Shown: piece by piece, positions 33,787-44,606 of the stretch
Position numbering within the stretch: the stretch's first letter is position 1
Layout of the letters: every line of letters begins with the position of its first letter
Origin: Staphylotrichum longicolle
Taxonomy: Eukaryota; Ascomycota; Sordariomycetes; Sordariales; Chaetomiaceae
Direction: 5' to 3'
Length of the DNA stretch: 64,000 bases
Assembly: GCA_019096155.1 (NCBI GenBank)
Contig: JAHCVI010000004.1
Location: 992,001-1,056,000, forward strand
Notes under the pieces: generated by a model
Database searches by the model: none
Told to the model about the DNA's origin: nothing
Seen by the model: only the letters and a program-made list of their open reading frames with translations
Translations under genes and position numbers: made by a program

Positions 33787-34586
33787 ATGGATCACACGCG
33801 CGACCCCTGCCCCTGGGTCATCCTCAATGACTTTGGTGGTGCCTTTTGCATGGGTGTATGTACCCCTCGCTTGATCCTCGACATCTGCGTCGACGTTGCT
33901 CCGTGTCTCCGACGCGGACTTCCCTCGAATCTCGGGCCGCGCCACTTCGAGCTGGTCGCTAACACATCCATCACTAGGCCGTCGGCGGCACAATCTGGCA
34001 CGGCGTGAAGGGCTTCCGGAACAGCCCGTACGGCGAGCGGCGGTTGGGAGCCATCACAGCCATCAAGATGCGCGCGCCGGTATTGGGCGGCAACTTCGGT
34101 GTCTGGGGTGGCATGTTCAGCACATTCGACTGCGCCGTCAAGGGGATCAGGAAAAAGGAAGATGCGTATGTGACCCCCTAAGCTCATAACCAGTTGTTGG
34201 TGGTTGTTGTTGTGATGCCAGGTGGCAGCACCATCGAGACCCTGCATGACACATGCTGACTGCGTGCGCCACAGATACAACGCGATCGCAAGTACCCCAG
34301 ATGTCGATTGCAGTCCACGGATTATTCTAACTCGACGTAGATTGCCGGCTTCTTCACAGGCGGCGCGCTTGCGATTCGTGGCGGGTACAAAGCGGCGAGG
34401 AACGGTGCCATTAGCTGTGCCATCCTCCTCGCGGTCATCGAGGGAGTGGGCATTGGGTTCCAGAAGATGTTCGCCGGGGCCACAAAGCTGGAGGTAAGCA
34501 GACACGATGTCCTATGCATATTTGGCGGTGCTGACGTTCTCAAGGCCCCGCAACCGCCCCCCTCGGGCGAGAAGATGCTCGTTTAA
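33787..34586 (+). CDS. TIM17: Tim17, TIM23-complex inner-membrane translocase subunit
   Basis: Core subunit of the mitochondrial presequence translocase (TIM23 complex) in the inner membrane, 154 aa. Exons are 33787-33855, 33978-34165, 34275-34287, 34341-34493 and 34545-34586. The N terminus DHTRDPCPWVILNDFGGAF and GAVGGTIWHGVKGFRNSP are diagnostic, with the Cys near residue 8 and the Gly-zipper helices. MRAPVLGGNFGVWGGMFSTF and FTGGALAIRGG complete the four membrane segments. Joining exons 2-4 gives EDAYNAIIAGFFTGG, almost the yeast sequence. This requires a 13-nt microexon and, after it, an intron that begins GCAAGT rather than GT. The intron ends GTAG and has a CTAAC branch site. The gene converges on the asparaginase-like gene with 250 bp between them. 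Confidence 0.93.
34288..34340 (+). other. GC-AG intron in TIM17
   Basis: This 53-nt intron starts GCAAGT (the usual sequence around GC donors), contains CTAAC and ends CGTAG. It is required by protein conservation: no GT donor gives the in-frame NAI|IAGFF join. Confidence 0.85.
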
Positions 34587-34836
34587 ACGCCCCTCCGGAA
34601 CGGTACTTCGACACTCAACTCTTCTCCGGGCCTCCAACGCGGCCCGGACGTGTATTTCTGTATGCATTCATGACGGTCAGCATATTGGTGGGGGCGTTCC
34701 CTGTAACATAGAATCGGTTGGTTACGCTTCGCCACGGGCCAAGTGGAAGCCCAGCTCAGCGGAGACATCTGCGAAAATAATATCCATCTTGAAGCCACGG
34801 CCTGTTCACGCATCTAAAGTCTAGGATTGTCTTGTA

Positions 34837-36343
34837 CTAAGCTAGCTTCTCCCCGCACCAAGCTCGGACTGCCTCGGGTCTCCCTTCTCCGACGTACGAG
34901 CCAGGCACCTCCTGGTCCTCCCGAAATACCCGAGCGAACGCGACGCCCTTGTCATCCACCCAAGCCCGAAACATGCCTCCGCAGTTGTAGTCCTGGAGGA
35001 GTTCGGACCGGATCTCGATGACGTCGCCTTCGGCGTCCCTCACGACGACACATTCAATCCCGATCATGCCACCCTCGCCCTCGCCAGTCCTGCCCCAGCG
35101 ATCGCCGGCGCTCTGCTGCAGCTCACCACCAGGCCCGGTCACCTTGGACAACGCAAGAGCAGAGGGGTTGGCGGCGAAGCGCGCAATGGCGCCGACGGTT
35201 CTTGCGGCAGCAGTTCGGAGGAACGAGTCTCCATTGCCTGTGCCCGATACCGCGACCGACCGTGTCGTCACCAAGCCGACAGGGCGCACAGGCGTGTACA
35301 CCCACGGCGTAGGCAAACACTCCGCCATCAACCCCCGCAGCGCGTCCGTCAACTCGACCGCCGGCCCCGGCCTCCTCCATCCGGCACTCGCGTTCCCCTC
35401 TTCAACCCACTCCTCCGCCCAAAACCCGGCTCCCACAGTCGGCGTGTCCCCCACCCTCCCCGTCAGCTTGTTGGTCAACCCACCCGTGCTTGTCGCAACG
35501 CAAACCACACCGTCCTCGTCCAGGGCCACCGCGCCCACCGTGCCCTGCGGAAGGAACTCGTCCCTGCTCCAAGACCCAAGCCCGGCCCGGCTCCGCTCCC
35601 TCTCCAGTCCGCGCACGTGCTCCTCCCACCGCCGCTGGGTCCAGAAATACCCCGGCTCAACCATCGCCAGCCCATACTTGCGCGCCAGCGCCTCTGCAGC
35701 CGCGCCGTGGAGATGCGTGTGTCCCTGCGCACTGGGGACATCCAGCCCTCCCTCAACCCCACCCTTACCCCCTCCCGCTACCCCTTCCTCCCCCCCATCT
35801 CCCTGTCCCTCCTGTTGCCCTCTGGGTCTGACGGGTCTGAGGTCTGCATCCCCCCTCTCCAAAACCTCCCTCGCCAGCGCAATCGGGTTCCGCACCCGCC
35901 GCAGGCCGGACACGCCCACGCCGCGCTTGGCGCGGCTCCGCGAGACCATGACCGACGCCTCGAGCTCGTTGACGCCGTCGCGCGTGAAGACGGCGCCGCG
36001 GCCGGCGTTGAAGAGCGGGTTGTCCTCGAGGAGGGTCACCGCGTGGGTGGCGACGGCGAGGGAGGAGGGGAGGCGGTTGTTGTCGCTTTGAGGGGTGGGG
36101 GTGGTGCTGTAGTGGTGGGCTTTGGATACCTGGACAGGAGTTGGTTAGTTGGGTTTTGGGTTGGGGTGGTGGGGGGTGGGGGCGTTTGTAGGGGGAGTGG
36201 TGTACAATGGTGAGCAGGGCGGTGCGGAACTCGGCGTAGCGGTCCGGAGTGAGGGTTGAGGGGGTGATGTTGCCGGCGCCGCCGTGCAGGATGAGGCGGG
36301 GGCGGAGGTTGGCGGGTGGAGGGGGCGGGCGTTTGTATTCCAT
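34837..36343 (-). CDS. N-terminal-nucleophile asparaginase / Thr-aspartase family hydrolase
   Basis: Isoaspartyl-peptidase/L-asparaginase-type Ntn hydrolase, 476 aa, exons 36343-36206 and 36129-34837. The intron (GTACAC to CCAG) joins ALLTI to VSKAHH in frame. RLILHGGAGNI is the N-terminal strand, and NPLFNAGRGAVFTRDG plus ELEASVM match the oxyanion and substrate region. QGTVGAVALDEDGVV contains the Thr that becomes the new N terminus after self-cleavage, and STGGLTNKLTGRVGD follows with the conserved Arg. VAVSGTGNGDSFLR is the second substrate loop. An insert of about 60 residues rich in Gly and Glu before the cleavage site is typical of the fungal Taspase-like branch. The ATG at 36343 is chosen because HGGAG follows at once. 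It is divergent from an unknown gene at 37257. Whether it acts on free asparagine, isoaspartyl peptides or proteins is not decided by sequence. Confidence 0.85.
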
Positions 36344-37256
36344 CGTGATGTTTGAACTGTTGGCTGGGTGGTTTTGACAGGGGATTCCGTTGAGTAGAAG
36401 GTGTCGAGGTTGCACGGCGAGCAGCAGGAGTCGAGGTCGAGGCGGCAACAATCGGCGTTGGGACTGATATGGACCCCAAAACCAGGGCCGTTTCTTATCG
36501 GGCTGGTGGCCAATAAGACACTGGGGTTGAGGCCTTGGCGCTCCTGGTCCGATCCATCTTCTGGGAGATGCGACATCGAGTCAGGGCACGACGTCGTCGA
36601 ACCGGGAACTGTGGGGACCTTGGTTACTGGCTGCTTCGGGCATGGGCCTTGGCAGAACAACATCGACAGAGCACCGAAGCCGAGTTTAAAGCCCACGTCA
36701 TGCGTCAATTCTCAAGCGTGGGACAGGCTGCTGCCACCAAAGTCAGGACCTTCTGGAATCCTGGATGGGGTCGAGGGTTTCAGAAGCCCCGAGGCAGGAA
36801 GAGAAGGGTGGATAATTCCATGCATGCCCGTCTTACCAAACCCAAGCCACAAGTCCAGTCTACTTGGTCACCGAGGGTCCGGGAGCCCCCATAGGTTCAG
36901 GTACCCGATTCCCGGCATTACGTGGCGTAGTGTGCCAGGGGCTGTGTCTGGTGGTCCTGGATTTGGGCTCCGGGGCACCATTCTGCGATGCTCCAGCCTG
37001 CGGACCATGCGAACCATGCGAACCATGCGAACCACAACGCCTGCGAATTCCCTGCGCGAGGCCCGAATCGGCCTTGCCACACTCAGGTTGGCTGCTCGCT
37101 CAGCCACGGCGACGGGGAGTGCCCAAATGCAACATGTTCCTGCTTCCACCAGAAAATGAAAACAATCCCATCAAGACGTGGGTGAATTGCAAGGAGCAAG
37201 TAGCAGTAACCGGCTCTCTTCGCTTCACATTTTCTGAGGACCCCTCGTAACTCACC
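36344..37256. other. Divergent spacer
   Basis: This 913-bp stretch holds the promoters of the asparaginase-like gene and the unknown gene at 37257. A small 9-nt tandem repeat lies at 37004-37030. The plus-strand frame at 36401-37159 shows no motif. Confidence 0.5.
37004..37030 (+). repeat. 9-nt tandem repeat ACCATGCGA x3
   Basis: Three perfect copies of ACCATGCGA follow one another, with a partial fourth. It lies about 230 bp upstream of the start of the unknown gene. Confidence 0.95.
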
Positions 37257-40200
37257 ATGTTGAATTCCACGAGAACGCTCCTAGGACATGCGAAGCTTGC
37301 TCGGGCGAGAATTCTTGCGAGAGCGGCCCACTCGTTGGGTATCTCTGACCACAAAAAGCTGCAATGGGTCCCAATCGGTGCGGCACAGGACGTTCTTCTG
37401 GTGCAGCTCAAGGCGATGTTCTGGGACAGCGTGGAGTGCGAGCTGAAAGAAATCATTCGCACGCTCAGGGGGTGGCAGGCGGCCGACCTCAACGATGTCG
37501 AGTTGGAAGACGAGGCCAACGTCGAGATCTACGGATTTGACACCTTCATCGATCAGGTCAGCGAGAGCTCGCGCGAGTTCTCAGTTGAGTATGGTTCGTA
37601 CCAATGATTGCCTTCCCAACCTCCAACAAGTTCCTGGTGTTTGTCTATCGAAGGAATGCATACCTAGAAATGTTGGACTAACAAGAGGATAAAGCAAAGG
37701 AAAAGGCTCGCAGCCTGCGGAGAACCGTCAAGGGCGAATTCGTGCCGTCGGACCACCGGCTGCAGGCTCTCGCCCGTCAGTTTTGCGCGAACAACACCAG
37801 CAAACGACTGAAAGAGGAGATTGCTGAGTGTCTGAAAGCGCGCCCTGTCGAGCCAGACATTTGGAGACGCCGCGCCCGACTCCTGCTTCAGTCCGCCGGC
37901 TGGCTCGACGTGGACAAGTTTATCCAGCACCGACCTCCACTTGAAGAAGTTGGCTTCTGGAAGCGGCCGACTCCTCCACAACGTAAGCCCGTCCGAGCGT
38001 GTCAAACAGGTACCTGACGCCCATCCACACACATGAACTAACCCAAGCAAACAGTCAGCCTCGACTCTCTCACCCCATACCACACCCCCATCTTCCGCCC
38101 AACCACATGTTCAACGCCCACTTGCGGCCGCCCCATCCACGGCGTCACCTTCCACTGCATCTCCACCCCTTGCTCCGCCGCGCACCCCCAAGGCCCCATC
38201 TGCCAGGACTGCCAGCACGATCCCCCCCGCACAACCACAACCACCACCACTGCGACGAACCCAACCTCGCCGACCACCATCTCTCCAAGCAATACAAGAC
38301 CAGCCCGCTCACCCCGGCCGCCATCCCACCGGCCACAAGCCGCGCCATCTGCCGCTGCACCACCGTCGCGCGCTCCGACGAAGACGGCCGCCTGCGCGCC
38401 GTCTTCCCCGTGCGCCGCGGCGTGGACCGGCACCGCACCGCGCCCGCGCCGTGCGGGCTGCTGGCCCTGGGGGACGCGGTGGCCGAGGCCAAGTATCTCG
38501 GCGTGCGCGGGGGGCAGGGGAAGAAAGGGGAGACGCTGGACGAGGAGAGGAGGCGCGCGGAGAGGGCGTTGGAGGCGGAGAGGGCGCGTCGCGACGGCGG
38601 CGGGAAGGGGGGGGGCGGTGGGGGAGGACGAGGAGGAGGTGCAGTTCGGGACGGAGACGATCAATGAGAAGGAGGCGGATGCGGATATCCCTGGTTTTTG
38701 AAAAAGGCAGCGGGGAGGGTGCCGTTTGGGAATGTGCATGTGGCGCTGAGGTTGGGGACGTTGGTGGTGGAGAATGGGGTGCAGGATTCGAAGGGCGGGG
38801 TGTTGATGACGAGGAGACAGATCCCGAGCTGGTCGCTGGCAGGACAGGTCGGGACCGGCGGCGGGGAACGTATGTTGGCGTTAAGTGACGATCGGACGCT
38901 GTGGGAGGAGACCAGCCGACCGCAGAGGCCCAGGCGGTATAAGACGGCGCTGAAGCAGGTTGTTGGGGGGTTGTTTGCCGGGGTTTGTCTTGAACAGTTG
39001 GAGGCAGAGATTGTTGGTTTGGTTCTTGCTGCGAGCAGGAAGGGGCTGGACCACGACGATGACAATGCCTGGCAGCAGCGAGTGCGCTGGAAGGAGGTTC
39101 TCGGCCCGATCGAACGCAAGCTGCACGACTTGATGGACGGCCGGGTGGCCAGAATGCTCGGAAGCGTCGTCGAGAGACTTCTCGACCCCGGCGTCAAGCT
39201 CAGATGGGACAGGCAGGACAACAACTGCCAGATGTTCTGCGACGCGCTGATTGACTCCTCTCTCTACCGCGGCCTGGTCCCCACCACCAGGGTGGAGGGC
39301 ATCCCTCCATACTTGATGAGCTTCGTCTGCCACCCCGACGGCTACCGGCGCGAACGCAAGGTGCAGACCAAGCACGACGTGCCTTCGGGCCTGTGCGAGG
39401 AGTACCTTCTCAAGTTCCGGTTTGGCTTCCACTTGGACTCGGACATCATCGACACGCTGCACGAGTACTGGCACGACTGGGGCAACTTTGGCGGCCCGCT
39501 GTACCCGCACCAGCCGATGTTCCCCTGGGACTGCACCGAGGCCTACGGCCGGTCGCCGGTCCGCTGCGGCAACTGCAACACGGCCAAGCACGCGTGGGCG
39601 TTCCCCTTCGACTCGTGGTCCATGGCCGAGCTGCACTCACGCGCGGTGCGGTCATGTATCCCCGTCCCGCCACCGCAGGCCATGGTGTGACAGCGCGGGC
39701 CGCCTGGATGGCCAACCGCCTGGGTGTGCTGCAGGTGCAAGACGCCCTCATCGCAGGTGCCAAGGCCATGGCCAGCAGCGCAGGCTTTCAAAAAGAGACG
39801 GCCTGGCTGGCCGTCAACGGGGACCGGCGGTTAGACCGGCTGAAGCTGGGCGGCATCCACCGCGCCCAACCGTTCAGTCACCAATGGGAAGAAGGCAGGT
39901 ATCATGAGTATTTCATTGCTGACTGGGCACATCTGGAGCTCGGGGATAAGGTGTCCGAGTACGAAAGGCAGCGGGAGCTGAGAATGGCGTTGCCGGATGT
40001 CAAGGTTGGTTCGGGAGGTGAAGGGGGTGGGGATGAAGGCAGTGATTGGGGTGATGACGGATACTGGACAGATGACTTTGCTTTTTGGGCATTCGCTTAC
40101 TTTGACCCCTACTACGAGGATGGGTGGGATGGGAGTTATAGCCGGGAGGAGACAATGACTGCTAACGATTTGGCGCTGCTGGCGAGCGCCGCGGATGTCG

Positions 40201-40298
40201 GTCCTGAGGCAGATAATGCGAGCTCGGCCGGCGGTAGCGTACATGGAGGGAGCTGGGGCGACGACGGTGGTGATGGAGGAGGAGGTGACGGCGATTAG
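37257..40298 (+). CDS. Large uncharacterised protein with Cys/His motifs and several frame breaks
   Basis: I do not recognise this family. Exons are 37257-37593, 37686-37982 and 38055-40298. The first two are clean and in phase (VEYEDKAKEKARSLRRTV across the first join). Exon 3 opens with a possible zinc-binding segment: RPTTCSTPTCGRPIHGVTFHC, then GPICQDCQHDPP. A helical charged stretch (LDEERRRAERALEAERARR), a globular part (RDNNCQMFCDALI-like and WHDWGNFGGPLYPHQPMF, CGNCNTAKHAWAFPFDSW) and an acidic Gly/Asp tail follow. To read these in order the frame must change at a C7 run (38222-38228), a G9 run (38607-38615), near 38685-38692 and near 39640-39710. Three changes equal one lost base; the G9 change equals one gained or two lost. 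The pattern suggests assembly errors in one intact gene, but decay is possible. Confidence 0.6.
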
Positions 40299-40521
40299 AA
40301 TGCTACAGAGGAAGTTATTCATCTTATTGCTAAGTCCATAACTACAGGCTGGTGTGCCCGTGCCCCAATGCCCGAGGTGAGTTCCACAAGCTTTAATACA
40401 AATACTCGAGTATGGCAGCATTAGGGATTGATGTTCTCCCCAAAGTCTTCCTCCCCCTCTAATACACATTGCCCTCTTTATCCTTTCCGTATTGTACATT
40501 GAAGAGAGTTTGAGTGGTCAG

Positions 40522-42180
40522 TCAGTCCTCTCTTGAGTCCCAAGCTGGATGATACTCGCTCTTGCACTCCATCCCGCAGCTGCAGATCCACCATCTCGGC
40601 CCATCGTTTGCAATCTTTCGACTGCACAACTTGCATTTCAGGTTGGCCTGTGAGAGATACCTTAGCTCCCCAGCCTCCATAGCTTCTCGCGTTTCTCTCA
40701 GTTGCTGGGGAGTCAACGCCGCACAGGGAGGGCAGACGCGCCGCACCTCCATGTCACCCATCGCCCGTGTCCCCTGCCAGCCGTGATTCGATCTGTGGTG
40801 CAGAGCACAGGTGTCTTTTGGATGCAACCGCGGATTCTTGCACTCGCCCTGAAAGTAGCACGAAGAGCACTGCGGCGCACACAGTTCAAAATGCGGTTCT
40901 GTTCGGGGCGCCTCGCATTCCGCTGTCTGCTCACAGCCTGCGCAAATCTGAGTGCCGCATGCCCAGCACGGCAACTTGCTACCTCGCTGGCAAGTGGCGA
41001 GCATCATGGCCTCAAGCCAGGGTTCAGACTTGGTGGGCGCAAAGGAATACATGTGCTTCTCGTCGCCTGACGGGAAGGCTGGATGTCGTCCGCTTATCAA
41101 TAGCTCCATGGAAATCCCATTCTCCCGGGGGATGTTGTCCAATATGCTGCCGGCCAATTCCGGGGCAGCCGCTGTGCCGAGCCCGGCTTGCCCGTTGTCT
41201 CGATTGGCGCTGTTCCTCTTCATCCTCCACGCACGGAGGTATCGGAATGCCGGCGCAACGTTTGAGATCAGCCGCCAGACAGGCTCCAGGAAGAACCACG
41301 CCGCCTTTCCGATGCCGACGAAAACCCAACACAGGCCCACGACGAAAGCGCCGACGACAGCGACGGCGGCGGCAGCGACGGCAAGGGCGGCAGCGCTGGC
41401 GGCGGCACCAGCAACCCCGACGGCGGCGCAAACAGCCCATACCGGGGATGTCACGACGGCGAGGACGTCCGTTCTCTGCACGACGCCGGCGATACCCGTC
41501 ATGAGGTAGAGGATTCTATGTGAGGGATTGTCAGAACACATGGAGCCCAGCCCCCGACTCACCATCGGTCACTTACACCATGACAACACCAACGATCCAC
41601 TGGGCAACCCACGTTGCGCAAGAGCGGCTCACCGAATCCGGATGTTCGGGATCCATGAGCCGAAACATGTCTTCTACGGCCTCGGCGCCGTGATAGGGAT
41701 AGCATCCCCCAATGGTTCTGGGAAGATAGTGCGTGTGCTGCAGAGAGATGGCGATGATGATGCATCCGCTCATGCTCAGGTCCCACAAGCCCAAGATAAA
41801 CACACCGATTTTTGTGCTGCGGTCCGAAATGGTGACGGAGGTGCACCATGACACCAATGGTACCACAACAATTGGGACGAGTATGAGGATGGACTGTGGA
41901 TGTTGTAAAAGTCAGTTGACGGGAGGAGGTGAGCACTTGGGACCGAGGTGAAGCGTACAGCAACAAACATAAGCCGTTGCGAGGTCCACACGGCCGATGG
42001 CAAGGCGAGACTGGCGGGCGAGGCGCTGTAACTCTGGAGCTCTGTCCATGTCGTCGCAGAGAGCCATACAAAGTAAATGCCCACCTTGAATCCGAAAATG
42101 AGATGAAACGCGCATACAGGGCCGAGGATCTCGCTTGGTCTGGCCATGGCTTCATTGTAGCCGCACAGGCTCTGCTCCAA
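40522..42180 (-). CDS. Multi-pass membrane protein with Cys-rich, zinc-finger-like C terminus
   Basis: I do not recognise this protein. It has 510 aa in exons 42180-41959, 41893-41577 and 41515-40522, in frame at both joins; a second ATG at 42147 would remove 11 residues. Hydrophobic segments include HLIFGFKVGIYFVWL, SILILVPIVVVPLVSW, GVFILGLWDLSMSGCIIIAI, VAQWIVGVVMVILYLMTG and a long Ala/Val segment ending in FVVGLCWVFVGIG. The C-terminal about 150 residues hold 20-odd Cys in pairs: CWACGTQICAGC, CAPQCSSCYFQGEC, CPPC, CKLCSRKI and CSCGMEC. These could form two or three zinc-binding fingers on one membrane face. Membrane-bound RING-type ligases have a similar layout, but the spacing does not match a canonical RING. 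It is divergent from the DUF1399 gene. Confidence 0.7.
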
Positions 42181-42874
42181 AATTGGGAGAAGGGATGGTA
42201 AACGCTATCACATTGGGCCCGCGGGAGTGTTGGGAACTCGAAGGTTTAGAGATTCGCGTTCCTCGTGACTTCGGCGCTTTTGTCTGTGTGCTGTTGGAAC
42301 GCCCCCCAGCCATGTAAGACGGTTTGTCAAAGGTCACCGAAGCGGGATAGCGCCAAAAGGCAGACATAGCCATGGCTGAACGCTGGCGGATGGGTCAGGT
42401 ATCACCGCTCTTTTGCAAGGCAACCTCGCATTGCGGCTGAGCAGATGGCTCAGACCCCTCGATCGGTGTTGGGAATCAAGAAGGAAACAAGGCAACCACT
42501 CAGTTGTTCAGCTGGCATCGGGAATGGTGACGAGAATACACACCGGGGAAACCGGCCTTCCCATTTCCCGCCGTGTATCCGTAGGAACAGAGTACATGGA
42601 CTACGGATATGCGTTCGCTCAGCCACCCCCTGCCTGCTGGGGCAAATACTGACCCCAGTCCTGCGCGGGCTGACAGCATTCAACGACGCACGCCGGGGCT
42701 TTCGTTCCCCATCATGCTCGATCAACCACATGCGGACGGACGGTTCAGGGAAAGCCCTGCACGGGCTGAGAAATCCCTTCCCAGGCCTTCAGACCCAAGG
42801 GCCCCGTCAAACTTTCGCCTCTGGAAACCGAAAAGTGTCGACTTGCACAACACGCTCACACGACAGACAGAAAC
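42181..42874. other. Divergent spacer
   Basis: This 694-bp stretch lies between the membrane Cys-rich gene and the DUF1399 gene. No motif-bearing frame is seen. Confidence 0.55.
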
Positions 42875-44435
42875 ATGGCTCTCGCGTTCCATTGTCGCCA
42901 CCAGGCTTCGGGGGGGACGAAAGGGGCAACAGATGAGCTTACCAAAAAGTCAAACGAAGCTGAGAAGATCAGGCTGCAGGCGACCTATCTCGACTCGCCA
43001 AACAACTGTACCGATGCTCTCACCTCCGCTGCCGCCGCGATTCCAGACCCAGCCATATTCGCCTCGCTTGACCACGGCGCAGACATCCCGAGTGTCGGAG
43101 AGTGTGCAACTCACCTTGAGCTTCTTGAGGCTTTTCTCATGCTGCAGCAAAAGGTCTTGACCTCGAATGCTTTAGATCGGGCCTTTGGTATTGCGCCCAA
43201 GCCAAAGGTGCAGATGGAAGGATGGGGCAGGTCTAAGAAAGCTACGATCAAGCCGGACGAGACCTTCCAGAACCGACGGGCGGTCAAATGGGACACCTTT
43301 GTCCGCCTCGCTGCTGCGAGATTTCAACGCTGGTGGCATTGCGTGGGGGAGATGTTGGCGACGGCAGCCAGGGGCAGCCCTTCTGAGGACATGCAGATCG
43401 ACGCGCGGACAATGCCGCCTTTGGGTATGTGGACTGTCTACTGCAATCCTCGTCGAGGAGAGGACTAACACCGAACGTCCATGCTCAAATAAGACGTGTT
43501 ACTGGTCTGGCATGCATTTCTTCTGGAACCAAACAGCCTCGAGGACACACGGGAGCACGCATCCCAACAAGGCTCATGGCCCAAGCTGAAGTTCCCCTGG
43601 GCAGAGATCGTAAGTGACATAACCACCCCCTCCCATCTCCTCCCTCTTTCATCCAACAGCACATATTAACTCCCCTTCGTCCCCAACGCAGCACAGCTCC
43701 CTCGCCTCCACCGCCACCCCCTCGCCCTCCGCCCTCGACCTCTTCAACCACTACGTCGGCACCTACGACCTCTTCACCCTCCTCACCGCCCAGACCCCAT
43801 CCCTTAAAGCGACCCTCACCCTCCTCACCCACCCCACCCGACCCGCGCCCGAACCCCTCCCGCGCTTCGAAGGCCTCCACACCCTACCCCCCAGCACCAC
43901 CGCGACCGCCACCCCATCACTGACCCTCACCGCTCTGACCGCCGCCGTCGCGCGCCAAACGCGCTTCGCGCACACCATGGCGGGATACCTCTGGCTGCGC
44001 AGCCCAGCGGCGCACGCCACGCTGCAGCGCGCCGTGGCGCGGCACGCGCGGTTCGCGGCGCTGCTGGGCAGGGACAGGGGCAGGGCGCTAATGCCGACGG
44101 CGGATATCGAGCTTGTGCGGCGCACAAACGCCCTGGCGCGCCGCGGGGTGGATTCTCTTTGTGGTGGTGGTGGTAGTGACGGGGAGGAGGAGAAGGGGCG
44201 GTTTCGGGAGACGAGGGTGTTGTATGAGGGGCGGTGGAAGGAGGAGTATGGGGTTTGTTTGTGCTGGGAGTGTGAGGAGGTTAGGGAGGTGTGTGAGGAG
44301 CAGGATGAAGGAGGGGCTGGGGAGACGAGGGATTGGGATGGGATTGCGGCGGGGGTGAGGACGAGGGTGGACTTGTATAAGGCTGTTGAGATGGCGAGAA
44401 GGCGGGGAATGAAGCGGGTAGGGGAAAGAGTCTGA
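42875..44435 (+). CDS. DUF1399 / glycine-rich-domain-like (GRDP) protein
   Basis: Protein of the fungal and plant DUF1399 group, 469 aa, exons 42875-43424, 43494-43609 and 43692-44435. The hallmark is PPLDVLLVWHAFLLEP, formed across the first splice, followed by an EDT...WPKLKFPW segment. The N-terminal third is helical and carries FQRWWHCVG; the C-terminal part ends with YEGRWKEEYGVCLCWECE and DLYKAVEMARRRGMK, consistent with the long fungal members. No enzyme motif is present, and in plants the family is linked to signalling and stress. The Pro/Thr-rich stretch at about 43740-43930 looks like a linker. Both introns have GTATGT or GTAAGT donors. It converges on the lipase gene with 171 bp between. 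Confidence 0.75.
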
Positions 44436-44606
44436 TGAATCAAGGCCCGTGTACAGGGATGAGAACAGCGTGCTCGGTACCGGGATAACGCCAGGACGGC
44501 GCAGCACTTCGCAAATGAAGAGATGAGCAGAATTATAATTCGATGGCGATATCCCATTTGGACTCATATCAACTTGAACGAACACGCCCAATCTACATCC
44601 ACTCCA

